Assembly: GCF_028368995.1 (NCBI RefSeq)
Contig: NZ_JAQNDL010000003.1
Span: 2,294,001 to 2,358,000 of the forward strand
DNA: 64,000 nucleotides
Direction of reading: 5' to 3'
Source: Nannocystis bainbridge
Lineage (GTDB): Bacteria > Myxococcota_A > Polyangia > Nannocystales > Nannocystaceae
Both the position numbers and the translations under genes were made by a program. Positions 34,632-43,695 of this stretch are shown here, in pieces. The notes under the pieces were generated by a model. The model was not told where the DNA came from and searched no databases. It saw only the letters and a list, made by a program, of their open reading frames with translations. Positions within the stretch are counted from its first letter, which is position 1, and each line of letters opens with the position of its first letter.

Positions 34632-35153
34632 TCACAGCCGGACCAGCCCGGTGCGCAGCATGTACACGAAGCGGCGCCGCTGCTCCTCGGCCAGCAGCGC
34701 GTGGATCTTGCCCACGGCCACCTGCACCGCCTTCTGCACGCGTTCGGCCGAGCGCGTGCGTTCGGCCGCGATCGCCGACGCCGCGGCCTCGTCGAACGTC
34801 TCGGCCGCCAGCAGATCGGCGTAGCCGCCGCTGGTGCGGCGGAGGTCGAGCTCGGCTTGCGCGCGCTCGACCTTGAGCCCGTCGAGGATCACCGCCAGCT
34901 CGCTGACCTGTCGCTCGTCGAGCCCCAGCTTGTACGCCAGGAACCGCAGCGGCCGGCGCACGCCGAACGGACCGCCGCCCCAGAAGAAGCCCTCCGGGCC
35001 GCCGCCGGGCTCGCCACCATCGCCACCGGGGCCATCACTGTCGCCGCAGCGACCTCTACCAAACCCACCACAAACGGCGCCCTCATACCCGTAATGCCGA
35101 GACGGGGCCACCCGGCGCGCGAACCCGCGCCACGCAGAGAACCAGGGATGCAT
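34632..35153 (-). CDS. Spy/CpxP-like helical protein
   Basis: A 173-aa protein. A Gly/Arg/Asp-rich N-terminal half is followed by helices LAYKLGLDERQVSELAVILDGLKVERAQAELDLRR and EEQRRRFVYMLRTGL, the LTxxQ-like pattern of Spy/CpxP periplasmic chaperones and heavy-metal sensors. No clear signal peptide is visible, so the location is uncertain. ATG 35153 (MHPWFSAWRGFARR) is the best start; upstream codons are unsupported. Its stop faces the beta-helix lipoprotein across a palindromic array. The role could be a chaperone or metal-responsive factor. Confidence 0.65.
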   Translation of the reverse strand: MHPWFSAWRGFARRVAPSRHYGYEGAVCGGFGRGRCGDSDGPGGDGGEPGGGPEGFFWGGGPFGVRRPLRFLAYKLGLDERQVSELAVILDGLKVERAQAELDLRRTSGGYADLLAAETFDEAAASAIAAERTRSAERVQKAVQVAVGKIHALLAEEQRRRFVYMLRTGLVRL

Positions 35154-35364
35154 GATTGTCGCTTTCTGCCGGGGCTCTCGCTCCCGGCGCTGTCCGGACC
35201 GCGCGGGCGAAAGCCTCGCGCGTCCTTCGAGTATTCGGTCCGGGCCTGCGGCTGTCAACCGCCGGTCGCCGGCGAACCGGCGAAGCGGGCGCCGGGCTCG
35301 CCGCGCGCGCCGGTCCCCGGGCTACGCGCAGGCGGCGAATCATCGCCCTCTCCGTTCGCCGGCC

Positions 35365-36363
35365 TCAGCCGGGCGCGCCGGGCTTGAACCACTCGAACTG
35401 ATTGGGCCACACGAAATTGTTGAACGCCACGCTGATGCTGACATCGAGCGCGCGCACGTGGTGCCACCAGCCGACCGGCAGGAACAGCGCCTCGCCTGGC
35501 AGCAGCACCAGGTCGAGCCCGCACTCCGCCAGCGCCGAGCCTGCCGCCTCCGGGTCGAGCGTGCTGTAGACCCCGCGCGCCGCCGCCAGCAGCTGCGGCT
35601 CGTCGGGCGCGTAAAGGCGGAAGCGTTTGCGGCCCACCACCTGGAAGAACAGGATGTTCGAGGTGTCGTGGTGCAGCGACGTCACCGTGCCCGCCGGTCC
35701 GAACCACAGCGCCCCGCAGCTGGCGCTGCGCGCCTCGTCGAAGTAACCCGCCGGCAGCACGATGTCCGCCAGCAGCCCCGCCAGCCCCGGTCGTGCCAGG
35801 TTGCGGTTGTTGGCGATCAGGTACAGGTCGTTCGTCTCGCCGGCCGCGAGCACACGATCGACGTAGTCGCCGAGCGTCGTCCGTCGCACGTGCTGCTTGA
35901 AGCGCACGTCCGGATCGTCGTCGCCCGCGCGACCGATCGACATCTCGATCTCCGCCGCCCCGAAGCGCGCCCGCAGGTCCGCCGGACTCCAGCGCGAGAA
36001 CGCCGGCCAGCGCGGCACCACGTCGTTCAAGATCACCGGCGTGCCCGTCGCCCAGTAATTTCTTAAAAACTCCGACGGCGAGGGCGCCGGGCGGCGCTCG
36101 ATCTGCGGCGCCGCGGCCCGCAGCGTCCGTCGCAGCCGATTCACCAGCGCCTCGCGCCGCAGCCCCGCCGCCACCGCTCGCGCGCCCGCCAGCTCGGCCG
36201 AGCCACGCGCTCGCGCCAGCGCCCCGGCGATCGTCGCTGCCGGCACCCCGCGCTCTGCCAGCGCCGCCCGGATCGCCGCCTCGTCCGCGCCGCGCAGCAG
36301 GTTCTCGACCAGCCACGCGCGGAACGCCGGCGCCAGCGTGGCCCGCCCGCGCCGCGCCGACAT
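35365..36363 (-). CDS. JmjC/cupin_8-like Fe(II)/2-oxoglutarate oxygenase
   Basis: An about 332-aa protein. The double-stranded beta-helix has the metal-binding HxD (LHHDTSNILF) and a distal His in VGWWHHV, and a SFxN-type strand (VAFNNFVWPNQF) at the end. FVENLL-type helices and RNYWATGTPVILNDVVPRWPAFSRWS are typical of cupin-like domain hydroxylases. It probably hydroxylates a protein or small molecule. The start may be 36363 or 36384; the upstream option (MSLRSVK) lies inside a palindromic array, so I prefer 36363. It is in a reverse-strand run with the lipoprotein and transporter genes. Confidence 0.85.
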   Translation of the reverse strand: MSARRGRATLAPAFRAWLVENLLRGADEAAIRAALAERGVPAATIAGALARARGSAELAGARAVAAGLRREALVNRLRRTLRAAAPQIERRPAPSPSEFLRNYWATGTPVILNDVVPRWPAFSRWSPADLRARFGAAEIEMSIGRAGDDDPDVRFKQHVRRTTLGDYVDRVLAAGETNDLYLIANNRNLARPGLAGLLADIVLPAGYFDEARSASCGALWFGPAGTVTSLHHDTSNILFFQVVGRKRFRLYAPDEPQLLAAARGVYSTLDPEAAGSALAECGLDLVLLPGEALFLPVGWWHHVRALDVSISVAFNNFVWPNQFEWFKPGAPG

Positions 36364-36369
36364 TTTTAC

Positions 36370-36439
36370 CGATCTCAGGGACATGCTCTAAAAACCATGC
36401 TCGTTAGCACATGTCCATGTGAACATGTCCTCGAGGACA
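36370..36439. repeat. Array of 14-bp palindromic units (5 units)
   Basis: Units at 36370-36383, 36384-36397, 36398-36411, 36412-36425 and 36426-36439 (exact, TGTCC-TCGA-GGACA) tile without gaps between the lipoprotein stop (36485) and the cupin gene start. Confidence 0.8.
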
Positions 36440-36484
36440 TCTGGTCCCGCCGCCCGGCGACGGTCCCGAGGCGTCCCCCGCCAT

Positions 36485-37000
36485 TCACGGTCCCGTCGTC
36501 TGCGGCGGCGGCATCGGCGGGATCGCCGTCGTCCCGTCTCCCGTCGTCGTGTCCGGCGGCGGCATCGGTGGGATCGCCGTCGTCCCGTCCCCCGTCGTGT
36601 CTGGTGGCGGCATCGGCGGGATCGCCGTCGTCGCCTCCCCCGTCGTCGTCTCGGGTGGCGGCATCGGCGGCACCGCCGTCGTCCCGATCGTCTCCTCGTC
36701 CTCGGTCGTCGGCTGCGGCATCGGCGGCACCGCCGTCGTGCTCTCGGTCGCCGACGCGCTCGTCGTGCCCTCGGTCGGCGTCGGCGGCACCATCGGCGGG
36801 ATCGCCGTCGTGAACATCGGCGTGATCGTCGGGTCGTAGCTCGTCGTCGACGGCGTCTGCGTCGTCTCGCTCGTCGCCTCGCTGGTCTTGTTCTCCATGC
36901 CGCAGGCGCTGCTGCCGAGCGTCACCGCGATCAGCGTCGTGCGCACCAGCGCCGGTCCTGGCGGCAGCGGCGTGAGCGAGGGAGGTTTGGGCGCGGTCAT
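36485..37000 (-). CDS. Lipoprotein with Thr/Pro tandem repeats
   Basis: A 171-aa putative lipoprotein. The signal LVRTTLIAVTLGSSAC ends at a lipobox; then almost the whole mature protein is a repetitive linker, TTAIPPMPPPDTTTGDG and variants, about six copies of 14-17 residues. It has no folded domain I can recognise. The start at 37000 is the ATG before a Pro-rich n-region. A 32-nt gap separates it from the transporter upstream on the same strand. It is likely a cell-envelope spacer or glycosylation substrate. Confidence 0.72.
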   Translation of the reverse strand: MTAPKPPSLTPLPPGPALVRTTLIAVTLGSSACGMENKTSEATSETTQTPSTTSYDPTITPMFTTAIPPMVPPTPTEGTTSASATESTTAVPPMPQPTTEDEETIGTTAVPPMPPPETTTGEATTAIPPMPPPDTTGDGTTAIPPMPPPDTTTGDGTTAIPPMPPPQTTGP

Positions 37001-37032
37001 CCTCTGCAGCGGACGATTTCCGCCGCGGCCTG

Positions 37033-37881
37033 TCAAGCCTCGCCGCGCCGCGCCGCCACGGCCGCCGCTGCAATCATGAGCCCGCCGCCGAGCGCCAGCC
37101 GCAGCAGGTCGGCCTGCTCCTGGAAGATCGTCAGCGCCACCAGCACCCCGAGCGGCACCTTCAGGTTGTTGGCCACCGCGAGCGCGCCCGCGCCGACCTG
37201 CACCGCCCCGCGGTTCCACAGATAAAAGCCCGCGCCCGTCGCCAGCACCCCGAGGTACGCGAACACCAGCCACTGCGTGCCTGACACCTTCGTCAGCGTC
37301 GCCCAGCCTCCGCTCAGGGTCGCCGCGATCACCGTCACCGCGATCCCGCCCAGGTACAGCAGCGCGATGACCTCGCGGTCGCGCAGATCGGTCCGCTCGC
37401 GCCGCAGCCGACGGTACGCCGCCTGCCCCCACGCGAAGCACAGGCTCGACAGCTGCACCAACACGAACCCGAGCCACGCCACCCCTGCGCCCTCGCGATG
37501 CTGGATCACCGCCGCGCCTGCCGCCGCCACCGCCGCCAGCCCGACATTGACCACATCGAACCGGCGCGCGTACGCGTCGCAGATCAGCGCCACGTACAGC
37601 GGCGTCAGCACCGTGTACAGCACCACCTCGTGGGCCGCCGCGAACTGGAACGCGGTGATGTAGCCGACGTACATCAGCCCGTACTGCACCGCCCCGATCG
37701 TCATCAACCGCGCGACGAGGCCGGGCCCCAGCCCGCGCACGCGCAGCAGCGGCAGGAACAGCGGCACCGCCAGCAGCAGCCGCATCGCCGCCACGAAGTT
37801 CGGATCGAGGCCGCCCAGGTGGCGCTTGATCAGCCCGAAGGAGAACGCCCAGAGCAGGGTCGCCGCGAGCAAGGAGCGCAT
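37033..37881 (-). CDS. EamA/DMT-family transporter
   Basis: A 282-aa inner-membrane protein with ten predicted TM segments in two EamA halves: LLWAFSFGLIKRHLGGLDPNFVAAMRLLLAVPLFL at the start and FAYLGVLATGAGFYLWNRGAVQVGAGALAVANNLKVPLGVLVALTIFQEQ in the second half. It exports or exchanges small metabolites; the substrate is unknown. The ATG at 37881 begins the first helix, and the longer frame is unsupported. It probably shares a transcript with the downstream lipoprotein. Confidence 0.88.
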   Translation of the reverse strand: MRSLLAATLLWAFSFGLIKRHLGGLDPNFVAAMRLLLAVPLFLPLLRVRGLGPGLVARLMTIGAVQYGLMYVGYITAFQFAAAHEVVLYTVLTPLYVALICDAYARRFDVVNVGLAAVAAAGAAVIQHREGAGVAWLGFVLVQLSSLCFAWGQAAYRRLRRERTDLRDREVIALLYLGGIAVTVIAATLSGGWATLTKVSGTQWLVFAYLGVLATGAGFYLWNRGAVQVGAGALAVANNLKVPLGVLVALTIFQEQADLLRLALGGGLMIAAAAVAARRGEA

Positions 37882-37979
37882 GGCCTGGCCGCCATCCCGC
37901 AGTTCGGGCGCGCATGCAAGCCCGGCCCACGCGCGCAATTGCACACGGCGACCGCTCTCTCACCGTGGCAGCATCACGC

Positions 37980-38543
37980 ATGGCCGCCACGGTCCCCGGC
38001 CTGCGCCTCAAGCCTGCGTGGATCTCCGCCGAGCGCGAGCGGGACCTCCTCGCCGCCATCGACGCCCTCCCGTGGGACGACGGCCTGCGCCGCCGCGTCC
38101 AGCACCACGGTTACCGCTACGCCTACCGCGGCCGCAAAGTCGAAGCCGCCGAGCCGCTCGGGCCGCTGCCTGCGTGGGCCGCCGAGCTGGCCGCGAGGCT
38201 GCACGCCGAAGCCGTCTTCACCTGTCCTCCGGACCAGGTCATCGTCAACGAGTACCTGCCTGGCCAGGGGATCTCCGCCCACATCGACTGCGTCCCCTGC
38301 TTCGGCCCGGTGGTCGCCTCTCTCAGCCTCGGCAGCGGCGCGACCATGGCGCTGTCGCATCCTGACACGGGCTCGCGGGCCGACGTGTGGCTCGCCCCGC
38401 GCAGCCTCCTGATCCTCGCCGACGACGCGCGCTACCGCTGGCGCCACGCCATCCCCGCGCGCCGGAGCGACCCCGATCGCGGCCCACGCGGCCGTCGCCT
38501 GTCGCTGACCTTCCGCACCGTCCTCCGCGATCTCCGCCGCTGA
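37980..38543 (+). CDS. alkB: AlkB-like 2-oxoglutarate-dependent dioxygenase
   Basis: A 187-aa protein. VIVNEYLPGQGISAHIDCVPCFG holds the HxD iron ligand; the distal His is in WRHAIPARRSD, and RRLSLTFR is the RxxxxxR motif that binds 2-oxoglutarate. The family repairs N-alkylated bases by oxidative demethylation; some members act on RNA or protein. The start ATG at 37980 matches the family N-terminus. It lies between the divergent transporter and the VIT/VWA gene (48 nt upstream of the latter). Confidence 0.92.
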   Translation: MAATVPGLRLKPAWISAERERDLLAAIDALPWDDGLRRRVQHHGYRYAYRGRKVEAAEPLGPLPAWAAELAARLHAEAVFTCPPDQVIVNEYLPGQGISAHIDCVPCFGPVVASLSLGSGATMALSHPDTGSRADVWLAPRSLLILADDARYRWRHAIPARRSDPDRGPRGRRLSLTFRTVLRDLRR

Positions 38544-38591
38544 TCGCGGTCCCACGTCCGTTCCGGGGCTGCCGCGTTACACTCGACCATC

Positions 38592-40730
38592 GTGTCTGCC
38601 GCGCCCCGGACCCTCGCCGTCGCAGCCGTCCTCCTCGTCGGCGACCTCGTCGCCGGACCGGCCCGCGCCGACAACCTGCACATCGACGTCCAGGCGAACC
38701 CCGAGCGCAACTTCATCCCGGTGCAGGAGCTCTCCTACGAGGCGATCGTCGCCGGGGTCGACGGCTACAAGGTCGACCTGCGCCTGCGCATCGCGCTCCA
38801 CAACGCCAGCAAGCGCCGCCAGGACGCGGTCCTCAGCCTCGCCTTGCCCCGCGACGCCGAGCTCGTCGGCCTCGCCGTGGCGCGCGACGGCACCTGGAGC
38901 CCCGGTCGTCCTGCCGGCGTCGCCGTCGAGCCGGCCCACCGCGCCTCCGGCACCGTCTTCGCCCGCGCCCTCGCGCCTGCCGTCGCCGGCGACCTGCCGG
39001 CCGCCGAGGTCGTCGTCTTCAACCTCGACCCCGAGACCAGCATTCAGCTCGAGCTGCAGCTCAAGGCCCCGCCGCGGCTGCGGGCCGACCGCTGGGAGCT
39101 CGAGCTGCCGGGCCGCGGCGACGACCGCTGGGGCCTCGCGCCCGAGCGCCGCGTCATCGTCCAGGGCAGCCGCCCTGGCGAGACCGCCCGCTTCTGGCTC
39201 GACGACCGCGCCAGCGACGGCGCCGCCGTGCTCGTCTCGCACCCCGAGGAGCGGTCCGTCGTCTCCTGGCCTCATAAACATGTCTCGAAGGACAGGAGCA
39301 TCCTCGACGGCCACCTCGAGCTCGTGCCCGACCCGACCCCTCCGGGCGGCAAGGCCAGGAGCGGCCGCTTCCGCGCCTACCTGCGCCTCGGCGCCGCCCC
39401 GCCGCCGCGGCCCGACCACGTCGTCGTCGTGCTCGACCGCTCGCGCAGCACCGCCCCCGACCTCCACCGCGACGCCTTCGCCGCGATCGCCGGCCTGTTC
39501 GACGAGCTGCCGCCGAGCCTCACCTTCGACGCCATCAGCTTCGCCCGCACCGCCCGGCCCCTGCTCGAAGGCGGCGAGTTCCCTGGCGTGCGCGACCGCG
39601 GCGCCCGCGACCGCGTCGCCGCGGCCCTCGACGCCGGCGCCCGCGAACAGGGCACCGACCTCGCCGCCGCCCTCGCCCTCGCCGGCCGCCGGATCGCCGC
39701 TCGCGGGGCCCGCCGCCCGCTCGTCGTCGTCATCACCGACGGCATGCTGCCCGCCAGCATCGGCGCGCGCCAGATCGGGGATGTCTTTTCGGACAGCCTC
39801 GCCAACTCCGCCCGCCCCGAGCTGCTCTTCATCGTCGACGAGCCGATGCTGCTGCGCGGCGGCATCACCCCGCAGCACCCGATCGCCAGCGTCGCCACCG
39901 CGCTCGGGGCCCGCATCAGCCTCGAGTCGCTGGCCCAGCACGCCCGCCGCAGCGGCGGCGAACCGCCCGAGGGCCTCACCGAAGCCCTGCTGGCCGCCCC
40001 CGCCGTCCTCTCCGACCTCGAGCTGTCGCTGCCGCGCCGCGCCAGCCTCGACGAGCCGGCCCCTGGCGCCCTCGTCGCCGGCAACGTGCTCGTCGTCCGC
40101 GGCCGCTACACCGGCGCCCCGCCGAGCGTCGGCGTGCGCGGCAAGCTGGCCGGCGCGCGCACCAGCCGGACCTTGCGCGCCGTCACCACGCCGCCGCCGC
40201 CCGCCGCCCTGGTCGCCTCGTTCGGCGTCGCCGACCTCGAGCGCGCCGCCGCCGACGGCTTCACGCGCCCGCCGTGGTTCGGCCTCAATCAACAGCGCGT
40301 GGCCCGGCTCGGCATCACCTGGGCCGGCCGCGGCAACGGCGAAGAGCGCGGCTTCCTCGACGAGAAGATCTTCCGCAACTACCTCGGGATCCGCGTGTTC
40401 CCCCGCGCCCGCGCCTGTTTCAATAAGGGGCTCATGCGCGACCAGCAGCTCGGCGGCAAGGTCGTGTTCGAGATCGAGGTCGGCAAGGGCGAGGTGATGT
40501 TCGCCAGGGTCGACACCACCGGCCTCGCGCGCCGCGAGCCCGGCTTCGAGGCCTGCCTGCTCGAGGCCGCCTGGGCGCTCGAGATCCCCGCCGGCCGCCT
40601 CGACGACCAGATCTACCGCCTCCGCTACCCCGTGGTCTTCAACCCGCCGTCGGGCGGCCGCCCGGCCATGGAAGACGACCCGCTCGGCCCGGGCACCGTC
40701 GAGCTCCTGCTCGGCCTGCCGAACCGCTGA
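38592..40730 (+). CDS. VIT and von Willebrand A domain exported protein
   Basis: A 712-aa protein starting at GTG with an N-terminal signal ending near GPARADN. The VIT-like domain (to about residue 190) is followed by a VWA domain with VVVVLDRSRST (MIDAS DxSxS), then TDLAAALALA and VVVITDGMLPAS. The C-terminal 130 residues (FPRARACFNKGLMRDQQLGGKVVFEIEVGKGE) resemble the AgmX/TonB C-terminal-like domain of myxobacterial envelope proteins. It is probably periplasmic or outer-membrane associated. A 14-bp unit (39281-39294) encodes HVSKDR, and a second lies at 39782-39795; both are inside the gene. Confidence 0.85.
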   Translation: MSAAPRTLAVAAVLLVGDLVAGPARADNLHIDVQANPERNFIPVQELSYEAIVAGVDGYKVDLRLRIALHNASKRRQDAVLSLALPRDAELVGLAVARDGTWSPGRPAGVAVEPAHRASGTVFARALAPAVAGDLPAAEVVVFNLDPETSIQLELQLKAPPRLRADRWELELPGRGDDRWGLAPERRVIVQGSRPGETARFWLDDRASDGAAVLVSHPEERSVVSWPHKHVSKDRSILDGHLELVPDPTPPGGKARSGRFRAYLRLGAAPPPRPDHVVVVLDRSRSTAPDLHRDAFAAIAGLFDELPPSLTFDAISFARTARPLLEGGEFPGVRDRGARDRVAAALDAGAREQGTDLAAALALAGRRIAARGARRPLVVVITDGMLPASIGARQIGDVFSDSLANSARPELLFIVDEPMLLRGGITPQHPIASVATALGARISLESLAQHARRSGGEPPEGLTEALLAAPAVLSDLELSLPRRASLDEPAPGALVAGNVLVVRGRYTGAPPSVGVRGKLAGARTSRTLRAVTTPPPPAALVASFGVADLERAAADGFTRPPWFGLNQQRVARLGITWAGRGNGEERGFLDEKIFRNYLGIRVFPRARACFNKGLMRDQQLGGKVVFEIEVGKGEVMFARVDTTGLARREPGFEACLLEAAWALEIPAGRLDDQIYRLRYPVVFNPPSGGRPAMEDDPLGPGTVELLLGLPNR
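39281..39294. repeat. 14-bp palindromic unit inside a gene
   Basis: An exact TGTC-N6-GACA unit in the VIT/VWA gene, encoding HVSKDR between the two domains. A second exact unit at 39782-39795 encodes DVFSDS. Confidence 0.6.
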
Positions 40731-40738
40731 TCACGGGC

Positions 40739-40822
40739 TGTCCCGGAGAGCATGCCCTCCGGGACATGCTCTTCACGACATGACCGAACAGACATGCCTC
40801 GAAAGGCATGTCCATAAGCGCA
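40739..40822. repeat. Array of six 14-bp palindromic units
   Basis: Six exact 14-nt units, at 40739, 40753, 40767, 40781, 40795 and 40809, fill the gap from nine nucleotides after the VIT/VWA stop to the stop codon of the convergent lipoprotein gene at 40823. All begin TG and end CA; the third and fourth positions vary. The fifth unit (TGCC-TCGAAA-GGCA) keeps complementary arms after double change. This is the clearest array in the window. Confidence 0.88.
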
Positions 40823-42955
40823 TCACTCGCCCGCCCGCACCCCGAGCGCGCGCTCGAGGTCGCGGATCCGGATCTCCTGCAGCTCTTGCTCGATCCGCCC
40901 GCGCTCCTCGTGCAGCGAGTAGTCCGTCTCCGTCGCCGCCAGCCCCTCGATCATGCGCTCGATCGTGCGGGTCAGCCCGCCCGGCCCGAAGAACTGCCCG
41001 CCCTCCGCCTCCAGCCCCTCCGCCGTCTCGCGCAGGTTCACCGCCATCATCCCCAGGCTGTCCGCCGCCGCCAGCGTCATCTCTCTGCGCCGCCGCTGCT
41101 GTGCCGCCTCGACCTTGGCGATCTTCGCGTCGAGCCGCAGCCACTCCTTGAGCCGCGCCCTGTACCCCGGCGACTGCGGCACCTTCTCGAGCGCCCCCTG
41201 GGTCGCCGACGGGAACCGCCAGTACGGCTGGTTGCGCGACGGGTCCCAGCGCTCGCCCTCGTCCCCGGCGCGGCCCATGAAGATCCCCAGCGGCAGCGCG
41301 TGGTCCAGCATCAGCGTCGCCGCCGCGCCCGCGCTCGTCACGATCGGCCCGACCTGGGCCACCCGCGGCTGCCATTTGCGCGCCGATCCGCGCTCGACCT
41401 GCGGAGCAAACTTCGGGTCGGTCGAGATCGTCAGCGTCGAGCCGACCAGCGCCACATGGACATCGCGCCACGCCGGCACCGTCACCACGTGCCCGCCCCC
41501 CTTGCCGCGCTTGACCTTGAGCCCGGATCGACCGAGCGACGAGCCCGGGATCTTCGCCATCGTCACCGCGACCAGCGTCGCCGCCGTCGTCGCGCTCTTG
41601 AACCCGAGCGCGAGGTTGAACCCGAGCTCCGCCTTGTTGCCCGCGCGGGCCAGCGCCCGCGCGTCCGCGGTCGTCAGCGCGAAGCTCACCGCCCCGTCGA
41701 GCAGCTCGAGCGCCGTCCGCGGCTCGCCGCCGATCTCCCGCTGCAGCGTCGCGAACAGCGCGTCGACGCTCTGGCCGTCGGCCCGCAGCAGCACGTCGAG
41801 CGCCGCCAGCCCCTCGTTCACGTCGAGGTTGCCGCTGGTCCCCAGCAGCACCCGCTCGCTCGCCGCCGTGATCGCCAGCGGCGGCGTCGTCCCCGGCTGC
41901 AGCGCCTTCCGCAGCAGCGCCGTCTCCGGCGCCCGCGTCCGCGCCGTCCCCGTGATCGCCTCGGGCCCCAGCGACAGCCCCAGCGCGATCGGCCCCAGCG
42001 GTCCGAACAGCGCGCGCCACACCTCCTGATCGCGCTGCCGACGCTCGCGCTGCTGCCTGTCCATCGCCTCCTGCTCGGCCGCGACCTGCTCCCAGCGCGC
42101 GATGTCCTCGGCCGGCGCCCCGTGCTCGCGCAGCCGCTGCAGCTCCTGCTCCGCCCAGCTCGTCGCCTTCTCCTCGCTGCGTCGGCTCGCCTCGATGTCC
42201 GCGCGCAGCCGGCCGGCGACGTCGACGAACGCGATCAGGTCGCGCGTCAGCACCGGCGTCATCGCCTGCTGCCAGCGCGGCGACGCCGACAGGCCGCGCG
42301 CCGGGTCGACGCTCGCCAGCTCGCGGGCGAAGTCGTAGGGCGCGAGCTGCGGGCTGGAGACGAGCACCAGGAACGCGAACTCGTCGCGCAGCACCAGCTG
42401 ATGGGGTGCACCTGGCTCATGGGCCAGGACGATCCCGCGGTCCTCGAACACGAGGTCGACGGACCCGCCGAGCTTCGTCCCGGCGCGGTCGACGAATTCG
42501 CGGAACCGCAGCGGGTCGGTCAGCGAGAAGAAGTAACAGCTCGCGCCGCTGCCCGCGTCGAGCAGCGCCATGCCGATCGGCCGATCCGGGTCGACCCCGA
42601 TCTCCGGCCAGCGCCCCGGGTCGAGCAAGTTCACCCCCAACATCTGTTCGAGGTACGCCGACGCCTGCTCGTAAAACGGCCGGTAGGTCCCGATCAGCGC
42701 CGCCACGTCGACCACGCGCAGCAGGTGGCGCACGCTCGCCGCGCTCACCACCACACCTGTCCTTTCGGGCAGCAGATCGATCGGCGCCCGCGCCAGCGCC
42801 ACGGCCGGCGGCCCCGCCGGCTTGCGCGTCGTCGGCGGCGCGGCCACGGGCGCCGTCGTCGGCGACGCGGTCGGCGTCTCCGGCCTCGGTCGACAACCGG
42901 CGACGACCAGCCCCGCCGCCAGCACCCCGGACCACCACCGCGAACTTTCGCGCAT
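40823..42955 (-). CDS. Large lipoprotein (DUF3352-like)
   Basis: A 710-aa putative lipoprotein. MRESSRWWSGVLAAGLVVAGC is the signal with Cys21 in the lipobox; ATG 42955 is chosen for it. The mature part is mixed alpha/beta with periodic strands and resembles the DUF3352 style of long secreted proteins (RTGVVVSAASVRHLL, IGMALLDAGSGASCYFFSL, FMGRAGDEGERWDPSRN). No catalytic motif is seen. It is the last gene of a reverse-strand run of exported proteins; 53 nt separate it from the cupin lipoprotein upstream. Confidence 0.75.
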   Translation of the reverse strand: MRESSRWWSGVLAAGLVVAGCRPRPETPTASPTTAPVAAPPTTRKPAGPPAVALARAPIDLLPERTGVVVSAASVRHLLRVVDVAALIGTYRPFYEQASAYLEQMLGVNLLDPGRWPEIGVDPDRPIGMALLDAGSGASCYFFSLTDPLRFREFVDRAGTKLGGSVDLVFEDRGIVLAHEPGAPHQLVLRDEFAFLVLVSSPQLAPYDFARELASVDPARGLSASPRWQQAMTPVLTRDLIAFVDVAGRLRADIEASRRSEEKATSWAEQELQRLREHGAPAEDIARWEQVAAEQEAMDRQQRERRQRDQEVWRALFGPLGPIALGLSLGPEAITGTARTRAPETALLRKALQPGTTPPLAITAASERVLLGTSGNLDVNEGLAALDVLLRADGQSVDALFATLQREIGGEPRTALELLDGAVSFALTTADARALARAGNKAELGFNLALGFKSATTAATLVAVTMAKIPGSSLGRSGLKVKRGKGGGHVVTVPAWRDVHVALVGSTLTISTDPKFAPQVERGSARKWQPRVAQVGPIVTSAGAAATLMLDHALPLGIFMGRAGDEGERWDPSRNQPYWRFPSATQGALEKVPQSPGYRARLKEWLRLDAKIAKVEAAQQRRRREMTLAAADSLGMMAVNLRETAEGLEAEGGQFFGPGGLTRTIERMIEGLAATETDYSLHEERGRIEQELQEIRIRDLERALGVRAGE

Positions 42956-43008
42956 ATCCCATCGTAGCACCGGGCTCGTGCCCCGGCGGTCGCCCGCGCG
43001 CGCCCGAT

Positions 43009-43521
43009 TCATGGCGACGCCGGCACCCGCTCCCACGCCTCGTACTTGCTCGCCGGCTCCGGCCCCGCGAACACCTGGATCGCCACCAGCGGCTCCGCCC
43101 CGTTCTCGAAGCTGACGAGCGCGCCCGGCGGCATGTAGATCGTCGTCCCCGGGCCCACCTCGTGCGATTGCCCGTCGATCATGAAAATGCCCGCGCCGCT
43201 CAGGATGTGAATGTACTCCTCGGTCGGGTCGCGGTGCTCGGGCACCTTACCCCCCGGGGCCATCTCGAGCTTGCCGATGAACGCGTTGCGGCCCCGCGCC
43301 AGCGTCCAGATCTGCGCCGCCCCGCCGCCCTTCTGCCGGTGCTCCGCCTGCGCCAGCGACGTCACCGCCGCCGGCAGCGGCGTCTCTTGCTTCGCCGCAT
43401 CCTGCTTCGCCGCGTCCTGCTTCGCCGCCGACGCCTGCGGCTCGCTCTTCGGCGCCGGCGCGCGGTCGCAGCCGATCGTCACCATCATCGCAAAGAGGAT
43501 CGAAGCGCCGCGGCGTGGCAT
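43009..43521 (-). CDS. Cupin-domain lipoprotein
   Basis: A 170-aa putative lipoprotein: ASILFAMMVTIGC gives the lipobox, then a linker with repeated KQDAA. The rest is a single cupin: KVPEHRDPTEEYIHILSGAG holds the metal-binding HxxxxEE segment, and VGPGTTIYMPPGALVSF is the second cupin motif. It is probably a metal-dependent small enzyme or binding protein in the envelope. The start at 43521 is the ATG before the signal; the longer frame is unsupported. It lies between the caspase gene remnant and the large lipoprotein. Confidence 0.85.
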   Translation of the reverse strand: MPRRGASILFAMMVTIGCDRAPAPKSEPQASAAKQDAAKQDAAKQETPLPAAVTSLAQAEHRQKGGGAAQIWTLARGRNAFIGKLEMAPGGKVPEHRDPTEEYIHILSGAGIFMIDGQSHEVGPGTTIYMPPGALVSFENGAEPLVAIQVFAGPEPASKYEAWERVPASP

Positions 43522-43695
43522 CGCGCCGCAACGTACATCACCCCGCGCACGCCTCGCAACGCCTCTCGCCACATTTGCCGGGACTCGATACGCGCCGACG
43601 ACCTCGAGCTCGACGCGGCAGATCCAGCCACCGCGCCGTCGCTGTCGCGAGCAGACGCGGCGAGGTCCGTATTACGCCCCGTCACGCGCCCTCAC

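Noticed and set aside
40739..40822. Possible operator array for a transcription factor
   Set aside because: Arrays sit at gene ends and inside genes, not upstream of starts; a regulator-binding role at promoters is not supported by their places.
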